A DNA stretch of 64,000 nt from Lepidostoma basale (Eukaryota; Arthropoda; Insecta; Trichoptera; Lepidostomatidae). The notes beneath the pieces are model-generated. The model saw only the letters and a list, made by a program, of their open reading frames with translations. It was not told the origin of the DNA and made no database searches. The DNA is taken from NCBI GenBank assembly GCA_022606425.2, contig JAHDVF020001052.1, forward strand, positions 186,001 to 250,000. Reading direction: 5' to 3'. The position numbers and the translations under genes are program-made. Positions within the stretch are counted from its first letter, which is position 1; every line of letters starts with the position of its first letter. This document shows positions 9,726 to 20,120 of the stretch, piece by piece.

Positions 9726-10512
9726 TTAACGTATTCTTAACCGTCGCGTTGCCATGTGGTCAATTGAGTTTCCACTGCCAATTTAAAGTTGATTTTCTTA
9801 AAACCTATGGACCCTAATATTATAAAAAAAATTGTAATCCTCCATTGAAGTGTTCTCAATATTTCGTAATAAAAAAAAAAGCAAAAATTACTTCCTTCAT
9901 CCCAAAAAAAAATATTTTCTAAGACTGCCCTCACCTTCATTCGTGTTAAGGTAGAATTTGTTTTGCTAATATTTACAACTTTATCAAAAGTGACAAATAC
10001 TTACTCGCTGTTTTGAACGTATTATAAATTATATCTTTGGCTTTTTCAATAGGTACGTAATAATACCGACTGTGGATGGAAACGCAGAACGCAACTTAAT
10101 AATATCAGAACTGTGAAAATATTAACACTTTACCAAAAGGGACAAATATTAATACGTACTCGTTGTCTTGAACGTACTATACATTTTGCCTAGGTGCCTT
10201 TATCATACGTAAAATCTCGCCCCGCCGGCTGCGGCGCGCAGACAAGTTTATACTTGGCGTCCAGTTGCTCGTATGCTGTGACGCATTCCATATCAGAAAT
10301 CGCATGGTTCCAGAAAAAAATTAATAATGATATGTTTTTCAAATAATCCATGTATGTTATAGATATCGATCTATTCCTAATGAAATTCCCTACAAGATGA
10401 CATAAATTAAATTTTGATTCATCTGTCATATGCTTGATATTTAGATAAAGTTAGCGGTAAACTGAACTTACCACATGGGAGCGAGCGTTTTGTTTTGAAC
10501 ACGGTACGTTAA
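9726..10512. mobile_element. Possible TTAA-flanked (piggyBac-like) non-autonomous element
   Basis: Both ends carry TTAACGTA facing inward (9726-9733 and complement 10505-10512), with a second shared subterminal block ccatgtggt (9752-9760 and complement near 10476-10484) followed by an AGTTT. Internally 'acaactttatcaaaagtgac' is repeated in diverged form about 150 bp later. TTAA duplication is the piggyBac hallmark. The inner 79-codon minus-strand frame (10190-10429) has no piggyBac catalytic motif I can see, and its last third is unusually GC-rich. Confidence 0.4.
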
Positions 10513-10695
10513 GGGTTAAATAGTATTAAGCATAGCGACAAAAAAAGTACTAAAAGGCAGACGACTTTCAGGAAGACCACATAAACTGTGGCAAGACAGC
10601 TGAATATCTACATTAAAGGAACAGGCTGCGAAAAATAACTAGACACGGTCCTAAAGAAAGCAAAAAAAGAAGACATAGAAGTAGTAATAAAAAAC
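10513..10695 (+). pseudogene. LINE-A 3' end relic
   Basis: Matches 19970-20110: 'aggaagaccacataaactg', 'ggcaagacagctgaatatct', 'ggaacaggctgcgaaaaat' and 'cacggtcctaaagaaagc', ending in an A/G-rich tail. Non-coding now. Confidence 0.6.
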
Positions 10696-11317
10696 CGATT
10701 TGATTTCAGTTACTTCCTAGGAAATACTTCCTGTGATTAGTGTTTAATACGGGTGGGTCTTAAGTGTAGAAACCACTGAATTTTACATCATATTCAAGGG
10801 TTGAAAAATCATTATCCCAACCAATTTCATGGTATAAAAGAATGAGCTCTATTCAAGCCATTTCATCGGAGGGGAAGACATAAAAGTTGGAGAGCCTCAA
10901 TGTTCTATCCTAGAATACCTTTCGAGATATTTCTTTATTTACACACTGTGACCCGCATACTCGTCTTTTTTTCCATCTTCGAACTTGTAATTTATTTATT
11001 TACTTATGCCACGTTCTTCTCGCCTTTTTTTTCCATTCACACTGTGTGTAAACAGTTTTTTATGAATTCCTCTTTAATATTTTTGTTTCATGCGTCTAAA
11101 CCGTATTCACGACCCTTTCACAATTTTACTGAGGATGCGTTCATATGTCGTATATTTACATATACCTATGTTACGTTTTTCGGTATTCAATCTATTGTTT
11201 TTGAAAAAACTCTTTTTAATAATCTAATTTCTAGGACATTTCTAATTTTTTTGAAATATTCAATTTTTAATTCCACATGTAATCATTTTAATAATAATAT
11301 TTATTATTATTTTATTG
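10696..11317. other. No supported gene
   Basis: A 140-codon plus-strand frame (10900-11322) is rich in F, I, Y and S, as random AT-rich DNA would be. No domain, signal or repeat match, so I do not call it. Confidence 0.4.
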
Positions 11318-11520
11318 AATGAATCTTTACATCACCACAGAGCAAGCCACATTTGCAATTGTTACATATAAAGATATGAACTTCAAATGTCCTCAAGTCC
11401 TTTGTAGCAGAGTTGCAACAGCTATGTCTGCTACACTGAAGGTCCCGGATGCAATCTAATCATTGCTGGTCATTAGCAATAGATACATATAAAGATATCC
11501 ATTTCAGATTATTAATGTTT
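11318..11520. mobile_element. SINE-1-related relic
   Basis: 'ttgaatgaatctttacatca' resembles the 3' variant of SINE-1 seen at 33945, and 'gtagcagagttgcaacagct' with 'gaaggtccc' resembles a SINE-1 head in plus orientation. Two partial copies in opposite orientation probably abut here. Confidence 0.45.
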
Positions 11521-11689
11521 AAAATTGAAATTTCATGGTTGAAGTTCATTTTAAAAAATGGAAAAAAATTGTACAATTTTTAAATAATAATTAAATAAAC
11601 GTTTTTTAACTAAACTATTTGAAGATTATTTTTTGTATAGAATCATGTTTACCACCCCTGATCTGTATGTATATAAAGAACCAAGTTTA

Positions 11690-12030
11690 CAATAGTGTCA
11701 CCAGTCTGTCGATGCCAGCGAGCCTGGCGAAACCAGTCGCTGAGCTGTCGAAAAAAATACAAAAGTGGAAGTAATTAAAAAATATCGTTTTGTTTAATTA
11801 TTATTTAAAATGAACTTTCATCAAGAGATTTCAGTAAAATCATTTGATTATCTTAAAAACATTTATTATTATTATTATGTATTTAGTGTGCTACCACTTG
11901 TGTTTATGTTCGACCGGTTTCGACATGCTGCCATCGTAGGTACCAGTAGATGCATAGGTACCAGAAGATGGCAGCAAGCTGCCGAAACCGGTCGAACATA
12001 AACACAAGTGGAAGCACACTAAATATATAA
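11690..12030. repeat. PalE palindrome plus flank (target of mariner)
   Basis: The main palindrome is 11878-12027: 'gtgtttatgttcgaccggtt' in the left arm and its exact complement in the right, around a centre with 'gctgccatc' and 'gatggcagc'. The right arm reads gatggcagc-aa-gctgcc-gaaaccggtc, a stem followed by GAAAC and a self-complementary ACCGGT. A related half-copy is at 11700-11770. The family sequence resumes after the mariner at 13326-13375. Confidence 0.8.
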
Positions 12031-12032
12031 TA

Positions 12033-13323
12033 CATAGGTTGCCTTTTAAGTTTTTACAATCGAACAAAAGATGGCGTTGGTGAGTTATGGCATCACTGTA
12101 TTTGTGAACATTGACGTTTGTTATTGCGAAGCCAGTGGCATCATAGTAATTGACCGATTAGGTTGTTAATAGTGAACGTTTAAAATAAGCAAGTTTGTGC
12201 AAAAATGGAGGTCACTCGTGAAGGTTTTCGTTAGATGATTTTTTATGATTTAAAAAAAGGCCTCGATTCGACAACAATGCAAAAAATCGCTTCGTGCAAC
12301 TTTTGGTAATAAAACACCATCAGAGGAGACTGTTTGCAATTGGTTTGCAGAATTTTGTCGTGGTCATGCGTCCCTCAGTGATGAATGACGAGAAGGTCGG
12401 CCAAAATCGGTTGTCATTCCGAGAAATATTGATGCTGTGCGCATTATGATTAAAGAAGATCGGCATGTGACTTACAGACAGATAGATGCCACTCTTGGCA
12501 TATCGAAGACTGCAATACAATCGATTTTGCATGAGCATTTAGGTGTGAGAAAGATTTGTTCCAGATGGATTCCGCACAATTTGACGGAAACGAAAAAAGG
12601 CTCGTGTTGATTGATGTCACTAAATATTGAAAAAAATCGACTAAGGAAGGTTCAAAATCCGTGTACAACATTGTTACAGGACACGAAACTTGTATATATT
12701 CGTATGAACCTGAAAAAAAACAACAGTATTCTGTTAGGGTGTTTGACAATGAACTCAATCCCACTAAAGTTGTTCGTTCACGGAGCACTTCCAAGAAAAT
12801 GATCGCTTGTTTCTTCGGTTGTATTGGACACTTTACAACCCTTCCTTTAGAGGATCGAAGAACTGTTAATGCCGCATGGTATACAACAATTTGTTTGCCA
12901 ACGGTCTTCGATGAAACTTCGAAAAACAACAAAAAACGTAGCATTATTCTTCGTCACGACAATGCCAGCTCCCATAAAGCACGTTAAACAACTGAATATT
13001 TGAAGGAGAAAAACATCTAATTAATGTCTTATTTCCCGTATTCACCCGATTTATCGCCTAATGACTTTTTCTTGTTCCCTACTGTAAAACAAAATATGCG
13101 TGGACAGCGATTTTCATCACCTCAAGAAGCTGTTATAGACTTTCAAAACCATGTTTCTACAACATCAGCTTCAGAGTGGAGAAAATGTTTCCAGAATTGG
13201 TTTGAACGTATACAAAAATGTATAGACCTATAAAGCAAATATTTCGAAAAGCAATAAAACAGTTTGTTTCAAACTTGTTTGTTTCTGTTTCACCTTTTGT
13301 AAAAACTTAAAAGGCAACCCTCG
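12033..13323 (+). mobile_element. mariner element, full length but dead
   Basis: A 1291-bp element with TA on both sides (12031-12032 and 13324-13325), which is the Tc1/mariner target duplication. Terminal inverted repeats share ggttgccttttaagttttt with a few changes in the outermost bases. The size is normal for mariner. It sits in PalE sequence, whose pattern continues on both sides, so it inserted after that palindrome formed. Confidence 0.95.
12205..13233 (+). pseudogene. mariner transposase pseudogene
   Basis: Encodes a mariner-type cut-and-paste transposase in broken frames. Starting at ATG 12205, an early TAG stops translation after nine codons. Further frame changes lie near 12300 and 12600, and stops interrupt the C-terminal half. 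Recognisable parts in order: the N-terminal helix-turn-helix region with CNWFAEF and a SLSDE...GRPKSV segment, ITYRQI-like and SRWIPHNL, then the catalytic core. The first catalytic aspartate position (normally TGDE) reads TGHE at about 12670-12681, the second is kept in HDNASSH (about 12957), and the third in YSPDLSPNDFF (about 13042-13074). Loss of the first Asp plus the stops means no activity. Confidence 0.9.
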
Positions 13324-13375
13324 TAATAAAGATTTTTTGTATAATTTTTTTTGTGTTTTCATTATCCATTTCAGA

Positions 13376-13851
13376 TGTCCAAAAATTGAGAGGGAATCTG
13401 AATACTTTATAAATTTTAACAAATTTACTTATCCAAAATATCAAAGTTCAGTGAGTTTAGAAATAATTACACAACTAAAAATGTTATGATGCTAATTAGA
13501 GTCGATAGAGGAGACAGGGGCTGGCCACCGCTTGGGTAAATTTCATGAGAAGTAGCACTGGTGAATAATGTGAAAAGTTATTACTAAATAAACAATCAGG
13601 CGAACTCTAGTAAAACACCTTCATTCCTACTTTGTTGTAATCTAATTTTCGCCGGTGTAATTAGTTCTTATTGCCCTCCATAGGCCTTGCAATATTTGTA
13701 TTCATAACAGGAATTAAGCCCCATACAAACAAGCCGCAAGCCGAGCTCAAAACGAGGTATAAAAACACAAGGTATAAAAAGCCCAGAGGTGAATAGCGGA
13801 AAGACTAAAAGTTCTTATTTCAGAGATCACATTGATTTTAAATTAATAGAT
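13376..13851. other. No gene recognised; low-copy sequence
   Basis: Does not match other parts of the window. 13640-13800 is moderately GC-rich and holds 'gtgtaattagttc' (homeodomain-like TAATTAG), so a conserved non-coding element is possible but unproven. Confidence 0.35.
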
Positions 13852-14135
13852 TTAAGAATTAATTGTATCTCAATAGAGACGAAGATGTATATTATTTGGA
13901 AACAGAATATGATGGTCGAGGCGTTTACAGGACTTATGACCCGTCATTGGTTGGGTTAAGCGATCGCTTTATGTAATACAACATTCCCCATTCCGCCCTT
14001 CTTACGAACACCACTTCTTACAAATAATTCATAATGATTAACCTGTAATGGGTAAAATCCAGTATTTGTCTACAAGTATTTGTAAAAAAAAGTATTTGTA
14101 AAAGTATTTGTATACATTAAAAAAAAAACAAAATG
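13852..14135. repeat. PalF copy with internal switch of orientation
   Basis: Starts with the inverted PalF half ('gtatctcaatagagacga' to 'cattccgcccttcttacg') and continues from 14025 with the forward 3' half ('gtaatgggtaaaatccag', 'gtatttgtctacaag', with 'agtatttgta' repeated). The missing centre suggests a deleted inverted dimer. Confidence 0.7.
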
Positions 14136-14387
14136 TTAATAGATTAACAAAATAAACGAAACATCCTGTATACACTATGGAATTGTAATTATTTTTGACG
14201 CCAACTAGTGTCGAATCGATTAAATTAGTTTATTTTCTAAAAAGATATTACAAACAAAACAAATATAATATTTTAAGGCATCTATTGAGAATAGGTAAAA
14301 TATAATATATAATACCAGGAACGCATGAAGGATGGTAAAAACTTTAGGAATACAAGATACTCTCTAAAGTCAAGAGTATTTGTCTTC

Positions 14388-14388
14388 T

Positions 14389-14419
<31 letters not shown>

Positions 14420-14421
14420 TA
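14388..14421. repeat. (TTTA)n tail of LINE-J
   Basis: About eight TTTA units, on the element's own strand an (AAAT)n 3' tail, as in LINEs that use simple-repeat tails instead of poly(A). Confidence 0.9.
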
Positions 14422-14809
14422 AACATACAATAGATACATTGTATTCCCATGAGTAGAAAACTCATTATGGGACAGAAGGGATAAGTTACATATAAAATAA
14501 TTATGGACCTTTAGAAAACAGAAAAGGAAATTGACTTAAAACTAAAACATTTTACACTATGAACATTTTGTTGCTTTATACAATTATTTTACATAATATT
14601 TGATCATTTTAATACATCATATATAAATACATCATATATAAAAAATAAATACATCATATATAAATATATAAATACATCATATATAAAAAAAAAGGAAAAT
14701 AACTCCTTACCGGTCCGTTTCATTCATAATCTTATGCACACATTCACAGATAAGTCGTGCGAGGGAGCAAAGTCACGAAAGAGAAGTAGATCACTGCTAT
14801 ATTCAGAAA

Positions 14810-17800
14810 TCATTCTAGATAAAGCTTGAGAAAATTACTTTTAAGTTTATCAGATTGAAGTTTTTGGTTCGACATCATTATTAAATCATTAGGGAGTTTA
14901 TTAAATTCTGTAAAGGCTATAAATTGTAAGGATTTTACACCGAATCTAGTTGAATGCACCGCTGATATATGTATCTTATTCTGTGAGCGCGTATCATGTT
15001 GGTGTACGTCCGTATTGAATATTGGTCGAGTATTAGAGTGCGTTGATGACTTTACTATTTGTAGTATAGTTTTAGTGATCTCTGATTTTGGAAGGATTTG
15101 AAATGGAATTATTTTCGTCTGAGAATATAGGTCCCTTACATGAGTGTACCACGGTAGACGGAAAATATTTCTAACAGCCCGATTTTGGATCACCTGAATC
15201 TCAGAAGCTTTCTTCTTTGTACTAAAGCCCCAAATACAGGAAAGATAAGACAGATGAGAATGTATCATGGAGTAGTAAACAGCGCGAAGCAACGGAGTGG
15301 ATAACATGCCCTGTAATCTAAATAATACTCCAGTCATTGGAGTAATCTTTTCTTTAACATGTTCTATATGTTTATTCCATTTAAGCTGAGAATCTATAAA
15401 CAGCCCCAAGTACTTTGTTACGTTTTTCCGTTCAATTTGATCATTGCCTATAGATATGGTAAGATCACTACATGTTTTGTTTCCAAAGAGGAGATAGTGA
15501 GTCTTCTTCGTGTTGAGACTCAGTTTGTTGATTCGAAGCCATTCTGCAAGGTGAGCCACATCCTTTTCAATCTCATATTGTAGCTTAAGGAGATCCCGAT
15601 TGTGGTAATACATAACTGTATCATCAGCATAGAGTTGCATTGTTCCACTAAAACTCCACTTTGTCACATCATTGATATAGATCAGGAAGAGAAGAGGTCC
15701 CAGAATAGAACCCTGCGGCATTCCACAGGTGATCACTCCCCGATCACTCACTTCTCCTCCAATATCAACGAGACAAGATCTGTTTGAAAGGTAGTTACTT
15801 AGAAGTTTTAGCGGTGTATCAGTTACGCCCAAGTGTTCCAGTTTTTGTAACAATATTCCGTGGTCTACTGTGTCGAAGGCTTTTTTCAGGTCTATAAAAA
15901 CGCCGGCAGTATTGCAAAAACCTTTGTATTGCAAAAACCTTTGTCAATGTACGTTTGGATATTTGAGATAAGGTCAAATGCAGCACACTTCGTGCTCGAG
16001 CCATGCCTAAATCCATACTGTTCGGGTATAAGTATTTTATTATGTATTAAAAATTTTGAAAGCCTGTCTTTTATGACCATTTCGTAAATTTTCGATATAA
16101 TTGGAAGAATTGATATAGGTCTATAGTTTTGCATATTTTTTTTGCAATCGTCTTTGTGAACAGGAATTATTTTGGCAATCTTTAATTTCTCCGGGAATAT
16201 CCCCTCTGTTAATGTTTGATTAATCGTTATGACTAGATTTTCCGCAAATTCATTTTTACAAGCTTTTATGATACTCGGCGTTAACTTATCAATGCCCGCT
16301 GCTGCTCCAGATTTAAGATTACTGATATGTTTCAAAATTTCAGATTTCTTTGTTTTAGGCATATAGCATGACGAGATTGCCTTTGGTACAGTTTTAATTG
16401 TATTTGAGTCGTCGTCATATGTTTTGATTGAGGCCGCTAGTTTCTCACCAATAGAGAGGAAAAAAGAATTAAAAGCTGACGAAATTTGTTTAGGATCATC
16501 TACTGCTTTATCATCTATGATAAGAGATTCGCACCGCGTTCTCGGTTTATGCTGACTATTTGTTAATATTGAATTTATGTTTTGCCAAATTTTTCGAGGA
16601 TTTTTATTATTTTCACTAAATATTTTAGAATAGAACTCAGATTTAATAGATCTTCTGTAATTTGTAGCTTTATTCCTAGCTTTGTTTTTAAGATTAAGAA
16701 GATTCAAATTATTGGGATCTAATTTCCATTCTTTGTGCAGTTGATTGCGATTTTTTATTAGTAGATCTAGTGTACTATTGTACCAGGGCGTGTTGCCAAG
16801 TTTTTTGTTTCCTACGCTTGGTGTTAACCGTTTAGTATTCAGTTCTATAGCCCGTTTTATGTACTCTTCAAACATATTGTAGTTTTCATTTGCGTTATTG
16901 CAGGTTGAATGATTAAACGGATGAGTTTGAAGATAGTTAATAGTCGCGTTGTAGTTTAGTTTGTACTTAATATGCGATCTGGTATTTTGCGATCTATTAT
17001 TCGGGTAGTTTTTAAGGCTGTTCCGATAATCAAGCACTAGTACATTATGATCGCTAATGGCGTCATCAATATTTGAAATACGTCCTGATATATTGCGCAC
17101 ATTTGTCATTGCGTGGTCGATTAATGTACTACTGTTGTTAGTAACTCTTGTAGGGTAGGTTTGATTATATATGAAGAAGTTATATGAACGAATTAAGTCA
17201 AGGTATTTTTGGCAGGTATCACTAGCTTTGGTAATATCAATATTTAAATCGCCAAAAATATGTGTGTCTTGTCGACATTTACTCAAAATATTATCAAAGA
17301 ATTCTAAAAAAGCATTAATGTTTGAGCTTGGCTTACGATATATGCCATATATCGTCAAGGGCTTAAAATTCTGTGCTGAAATTTTAACACCTAAGACAGA
17401 GATATCCCCGCACGACATATCTATAAGGACATTATTAATTTTATTAAGAACGTATAACGCCACCCCTCCCCCTCTCTCACCTGTTCGCGATGCAAATACA
17501 CCCGTATACCCGTTAATATTATAAAACTGTTCTTCACCCTGTTTTAGCCACGTTTCTGTCACTATAATAATGTGGACGGTATCTTTGACACTTTTAACTG
17601 ATTCTTCAATTTCATCAATCTTGTTTCGAAGACTTCTCGCGTTCAAATATACGATCCTAAAACAGTCTTTCAGAGGAGCATAGTCTTGAAAGGTCAGACA
17701 CTTAGTTTCCGAGTAGTTGCCTTTTGCGTCTTCTAGAACTCTTCTCCGTAGTCCACTCGTTCCCTGCTCCGCTTGTCCATTTGTTTCCAGAGAGGACACT

Positions 17801-17850
17801 CGGTGCTTGTGGCTCGATGGTTTCTCTCCCCGGAGACGCAATTGATACAT
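14810..17850 (-). pseudogene. LINE-J ORF2: endonuclease and reverse transcriptase, one frameshift
   Basis: Encodes the enzyme that nicks target DNA and copies element RNA. In the first segment (17850-15892, 652 codons) the AP-like endonuclease shows LNARSLRNK near residue 69, TETWL near 98, FGDLNID near 199 and SDHNVLVL near 266. The reverse transcriptase starts with YRPISILP near 576 and EQYGFRHG. The second segment (15934-14810, 374 codons) resumes with FIDLKKAFDTVDH, GMPQGSILGP and the catalytic LYADDTV. The two segments are one gene broken by a perfect 17-bp tandem duplication at 15910-15926/15927-15943. Its 5' end overlaps ORF1 by about 118 bp in another frame. Everything else is open, so inactivation looks recent, or the duplication is an assembly error. 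Confidence 0.92.
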
Positions 17851-18787
17851 GTAGCCTCGGCTTTTCTATTTTCACATGTGTTAAATTTGTGATTCCCCCC
17901 GCAGTGGAAACACGCGTGATTTTCACTGCATACATGTTGCGTATGCCCAAAGCCGAGACACCGGTAGCATTGCATCACGGGAGATCGGTCTTCCACGACC
18001 AGCCTCTGGTATCCAATATTCACCTTGCCGGCATTTATAATGTTTTTCCAGTTGGACGAGGAGACTTCCATGATAGTGTTACATAGGTGTGGATTTCTTT
18101 GCTTTGTTCGATATTTCACCCGAATTTTTTCATCGAAGTCCACACTGATTTTATTTTGAGTTTTTAGAGATTCTATGATTTCCTCGTCTGTTGTCTCTTT
18201 AGTAACCCCTTTGATAATTATGAGGGGGGACAGCGGCTTACTCTCCGAGATGCTTATCGTCTTATCATCCTGAAGAGCATGGCAGAATTTTTTTTTGTCC
18301 TCTAGACTCGGCATTGTGATGATAACTTTGTTTTTGGTTTTCCCTTTCATACTGGTAACACCAATACCTAACCCTCTGACATCTACTATTTTTTTATAAC
18401 TTTATTTAAATCCTCTTCTTTATATTTTGGATTTTCGGTGCTTACCACTATGGTGTGGTTTTTCTCCCCAGATCGCCTTCCACTCATGGCCTGTGCGTAT
18501 GTAATTTTTGGTTCTTCAACAAGATGTGTTTTGATTTCATCCACACTTCTTGAAAGGTCAAGTATGGTTTGTTGCATCCGTTCTAGTGGTTGCGATCGTT
18601 GGGTATTTTCGTGCACCATAGCCGCTATGTGGTTAAATAATTCATTCACCGAGTCCGAGAGGGCCGTTTTTTGGTCTCTGGTCAGAATGTTGGCTGTCAG
18701 CGTCTCTTTGATTTTTTTTCTTAAACCGCGTGCATTTTTAAGCCTCTCCTCGGGTGTGATAACTACCATCGAGCTATTGAGGGACAT
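17733..18787 (-). pseudogene. LINE-J ORF1: gag-like protein with zinc knuckles, one frameshift
   Basis: Nucleic-acid-binding protein of the retrotransposon, about 350 codons from ATG 18787 to the stop at 17733. The N-terminal part (133 codons, 18787-18386) has charged helical stretches and no named domain. The C-terminal part (18350-17733) has three cysteine-histidine knuckles: CYRCLGFGHTQHVC (CX2CX4HX4C), CFHCGGNHKFNTC (CX2CX3HX4C) and a longer CINC...H...C. Three knuckles are typical of ORF1 in jockey, I and R1 relatives. The frames are separated only by a one-base difference in a run of seven A near 18390. Confidence 0.9.
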
Positions 18788-19115
18788 TTTTGCTTTTTAA
18801 ATGGGCAAGCAATAAACAAACTATGGCAGTAAATTTTATTACTCACAAAGGAGCGAGCCGGCAGAGATCCCTGGGATATTTGGTGAACACGTGGCGTTTA
18901 TTCTTTGAATAGAATTGAGATGACACTAGAACTGAACGTATTTTTACTAATATAAAAGACGTCGATCTCCAGAGCGATCATGTTCAGCAGTTTCATTGCT
19001 TTATCCACCGGCATCACTAGATGTAGGTTGTTTAAGCATGTTGGGAGATACAACAGTCTGTGCTGACGCTGTCAAAGACAGGTTACTTATACCCAGGCTT
19101 CATTAGTATAATATA

Positions 19116-19192
19116 AAAACTAACTAACTAACTAACCATCAAGCCGTCTTTTTGAAGGGGAATGTAAAAATAATGGACCGCCACATTGTTCC
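19116..19192 (-). mobile_element. LINE-T 3' terminal stub
   Basis: (GTTA)n tail (taactaactaactaacc) followed by 'atcaagccgtct' and 'aatggaccgccacattgttc'. Only the last 75 bp of the family. Confidence 0.75.
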
Positions 19193-19399
19193 TAGCACAG
19201 TGTTCATAATATTATATATATTTATTACTTTGAAATGTCTAAACACAAAGTGGGTGTTTCATATTAAAAATATATGTATACATATTGATTTCAGTTAAAT
19301 ATTTTATATGAATCAAAACATTATTGTAACGTTGAAGTCAAAAATAAATGTAAAATCTTTGGAAGAGCTCAGAAAATAAGCGTATTATTTACCTGTAAG

Positions 19400-19560
19400 T
19401 ACCGCGGTTCATTGGTCGGATGGTGTTCTGAAGGTAGTCGGATCTGAGAAGTGGAAGTAAAGGGCTGAAGCCAGGGTCGACTGGAGAACATTTTAGATGC
19501 GCCCGAGGTCCACCCAGGAGTGCAGAGCCAGAGAGAGAGAGAAGACCAGCAAGCAATATA
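19400..19560 (+). pseudogene. Probable LINE 3' end relic
   Basis: One frame gives a WSDGVLKVVGSEKWK-like string, then RVDW, which resembles LINE C-terminal ends (W-D-D-x-x-x-V-A-G-x-x-W). It is followed by A/G-rich (GA)n sequence at 19530-19545. Weak but consistent. Confidence 0.4.
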
Positions 19561-19631
19561 TTCTAGGTTAATAATACCCTAGAAATATGAAATTAGTTTT
19601 AAATATTATAAAATGAAAACAGAAATCCGTT

Positions 19632-20120
19632 GTGGCTGGTAACTTGACGAATGCTATTTGGAAAAATAAAAATACTCGTATGCTAAAGGAGAGCAAAATT
19701 CGAATCTACAAGACATACGTACGTCCTATAATGACATATGGAATAGAAACGAGAGCTGACACCATCAGAACAAAAAGTCTGTTAAGAACTACAGAAATGA
19801 GGACTCTCCGATCCTTTGCGGGAACGACACTCCGAGACAGAATAAGAAATTCTGAAATAATAAAGACCTGCAATGTAGAAGACGTCGTGCGATGGGGAAG
19901 ACTGAGAAGACGCTACTGGAGAGATCATGTGGAAAGAGCATGTTCTAAAAAGAGTGATAAATATAGCCGCAAATAAAGTAACAACAGGAAATCAACCTGC
20001 AGGAAGACCACCTAAAAGATGGCGAGACAGTCGGACATCTGCATCCCAGGAACAGGCTTTGAGAAATAATAGGACACAGTCCTAAATAAAGCAGAAGCAG
20101 AAGAAGAAGAAGAAAACAGA
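19632..20120 (+). pseudogene. LINE-A RT C-terminus and tail (best copy)
   Basis: An open frame 19632-19976 encodes the LINE segment just after the polymerase core: IYKTYVRPIMTYGIETRA, then LLRTTEMRTLRSFAG, TLRDRIRNSEI, and VVRWGRLRRRYWRDHVER. After a frameshift near 19960 the GRPPKRW-like basic motif follows at 20000-20030. It ends in (GAA)n at 20100-20117. 5' truncated; no YADD region is present. Confidence 0.8.

Larger units (their letters stand above)
14389..18931 (-). mobile_element. LINE-J: nearly complete jockey/CR1-like retrotransposon
   Basis: About 4.54 kb on the minus strand: a short 5' UTR starting near 18931 (CAGTTCTAGTG), ORF1 with zinc knuckles, ORF2 with AP-like endonuclease and reverse transcriptase, a 3' UTR of about 390 bp and an (AAAT)n tail. 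Only two frame-breaking lesions are visible: one base lost in an A-run in ORF1 and a 17-bp tandem duplication in ORF2. No RNase H domain is apparent. Any target duplication is at most about 2 bp, unlike the 8-15 bp seen for other LINEs here. Confidence 0.92.
14210..19110 (-). mobile_element. LINE-H 3' end split by LINE-J
   Basis: Minus-strand LINE-H: tail and 3' UTR at 14210-14388 (ending 'gtatttgtcttct'), and the rest of UTR plus coding C-terminus at 18932-19110 (starting 'tgaacgta'). The uninterrupted copy at 35463-35695 reads straight across the junction. The 18932-19110 part encodes RQHRLLYLP-like and MPVDKAMKLLN-like strings homologous to the copy at 6040-6230. Confidence 0.8.

Noticed and set aside
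10900..11322. 140-codon open frame
   Set aside because: Composition fits random AT-rich DNA; no domain, no repeat and no splice context.
12450..12944. 164-codon minus frame
   Set aside because: Shadow of the mariner transposase on the opposite strand.
17171..18086. Plus-strand frames of 117 and 120 codons
   Set aside because: Antisense shadows of LINE-J ORF1 and ORF2.
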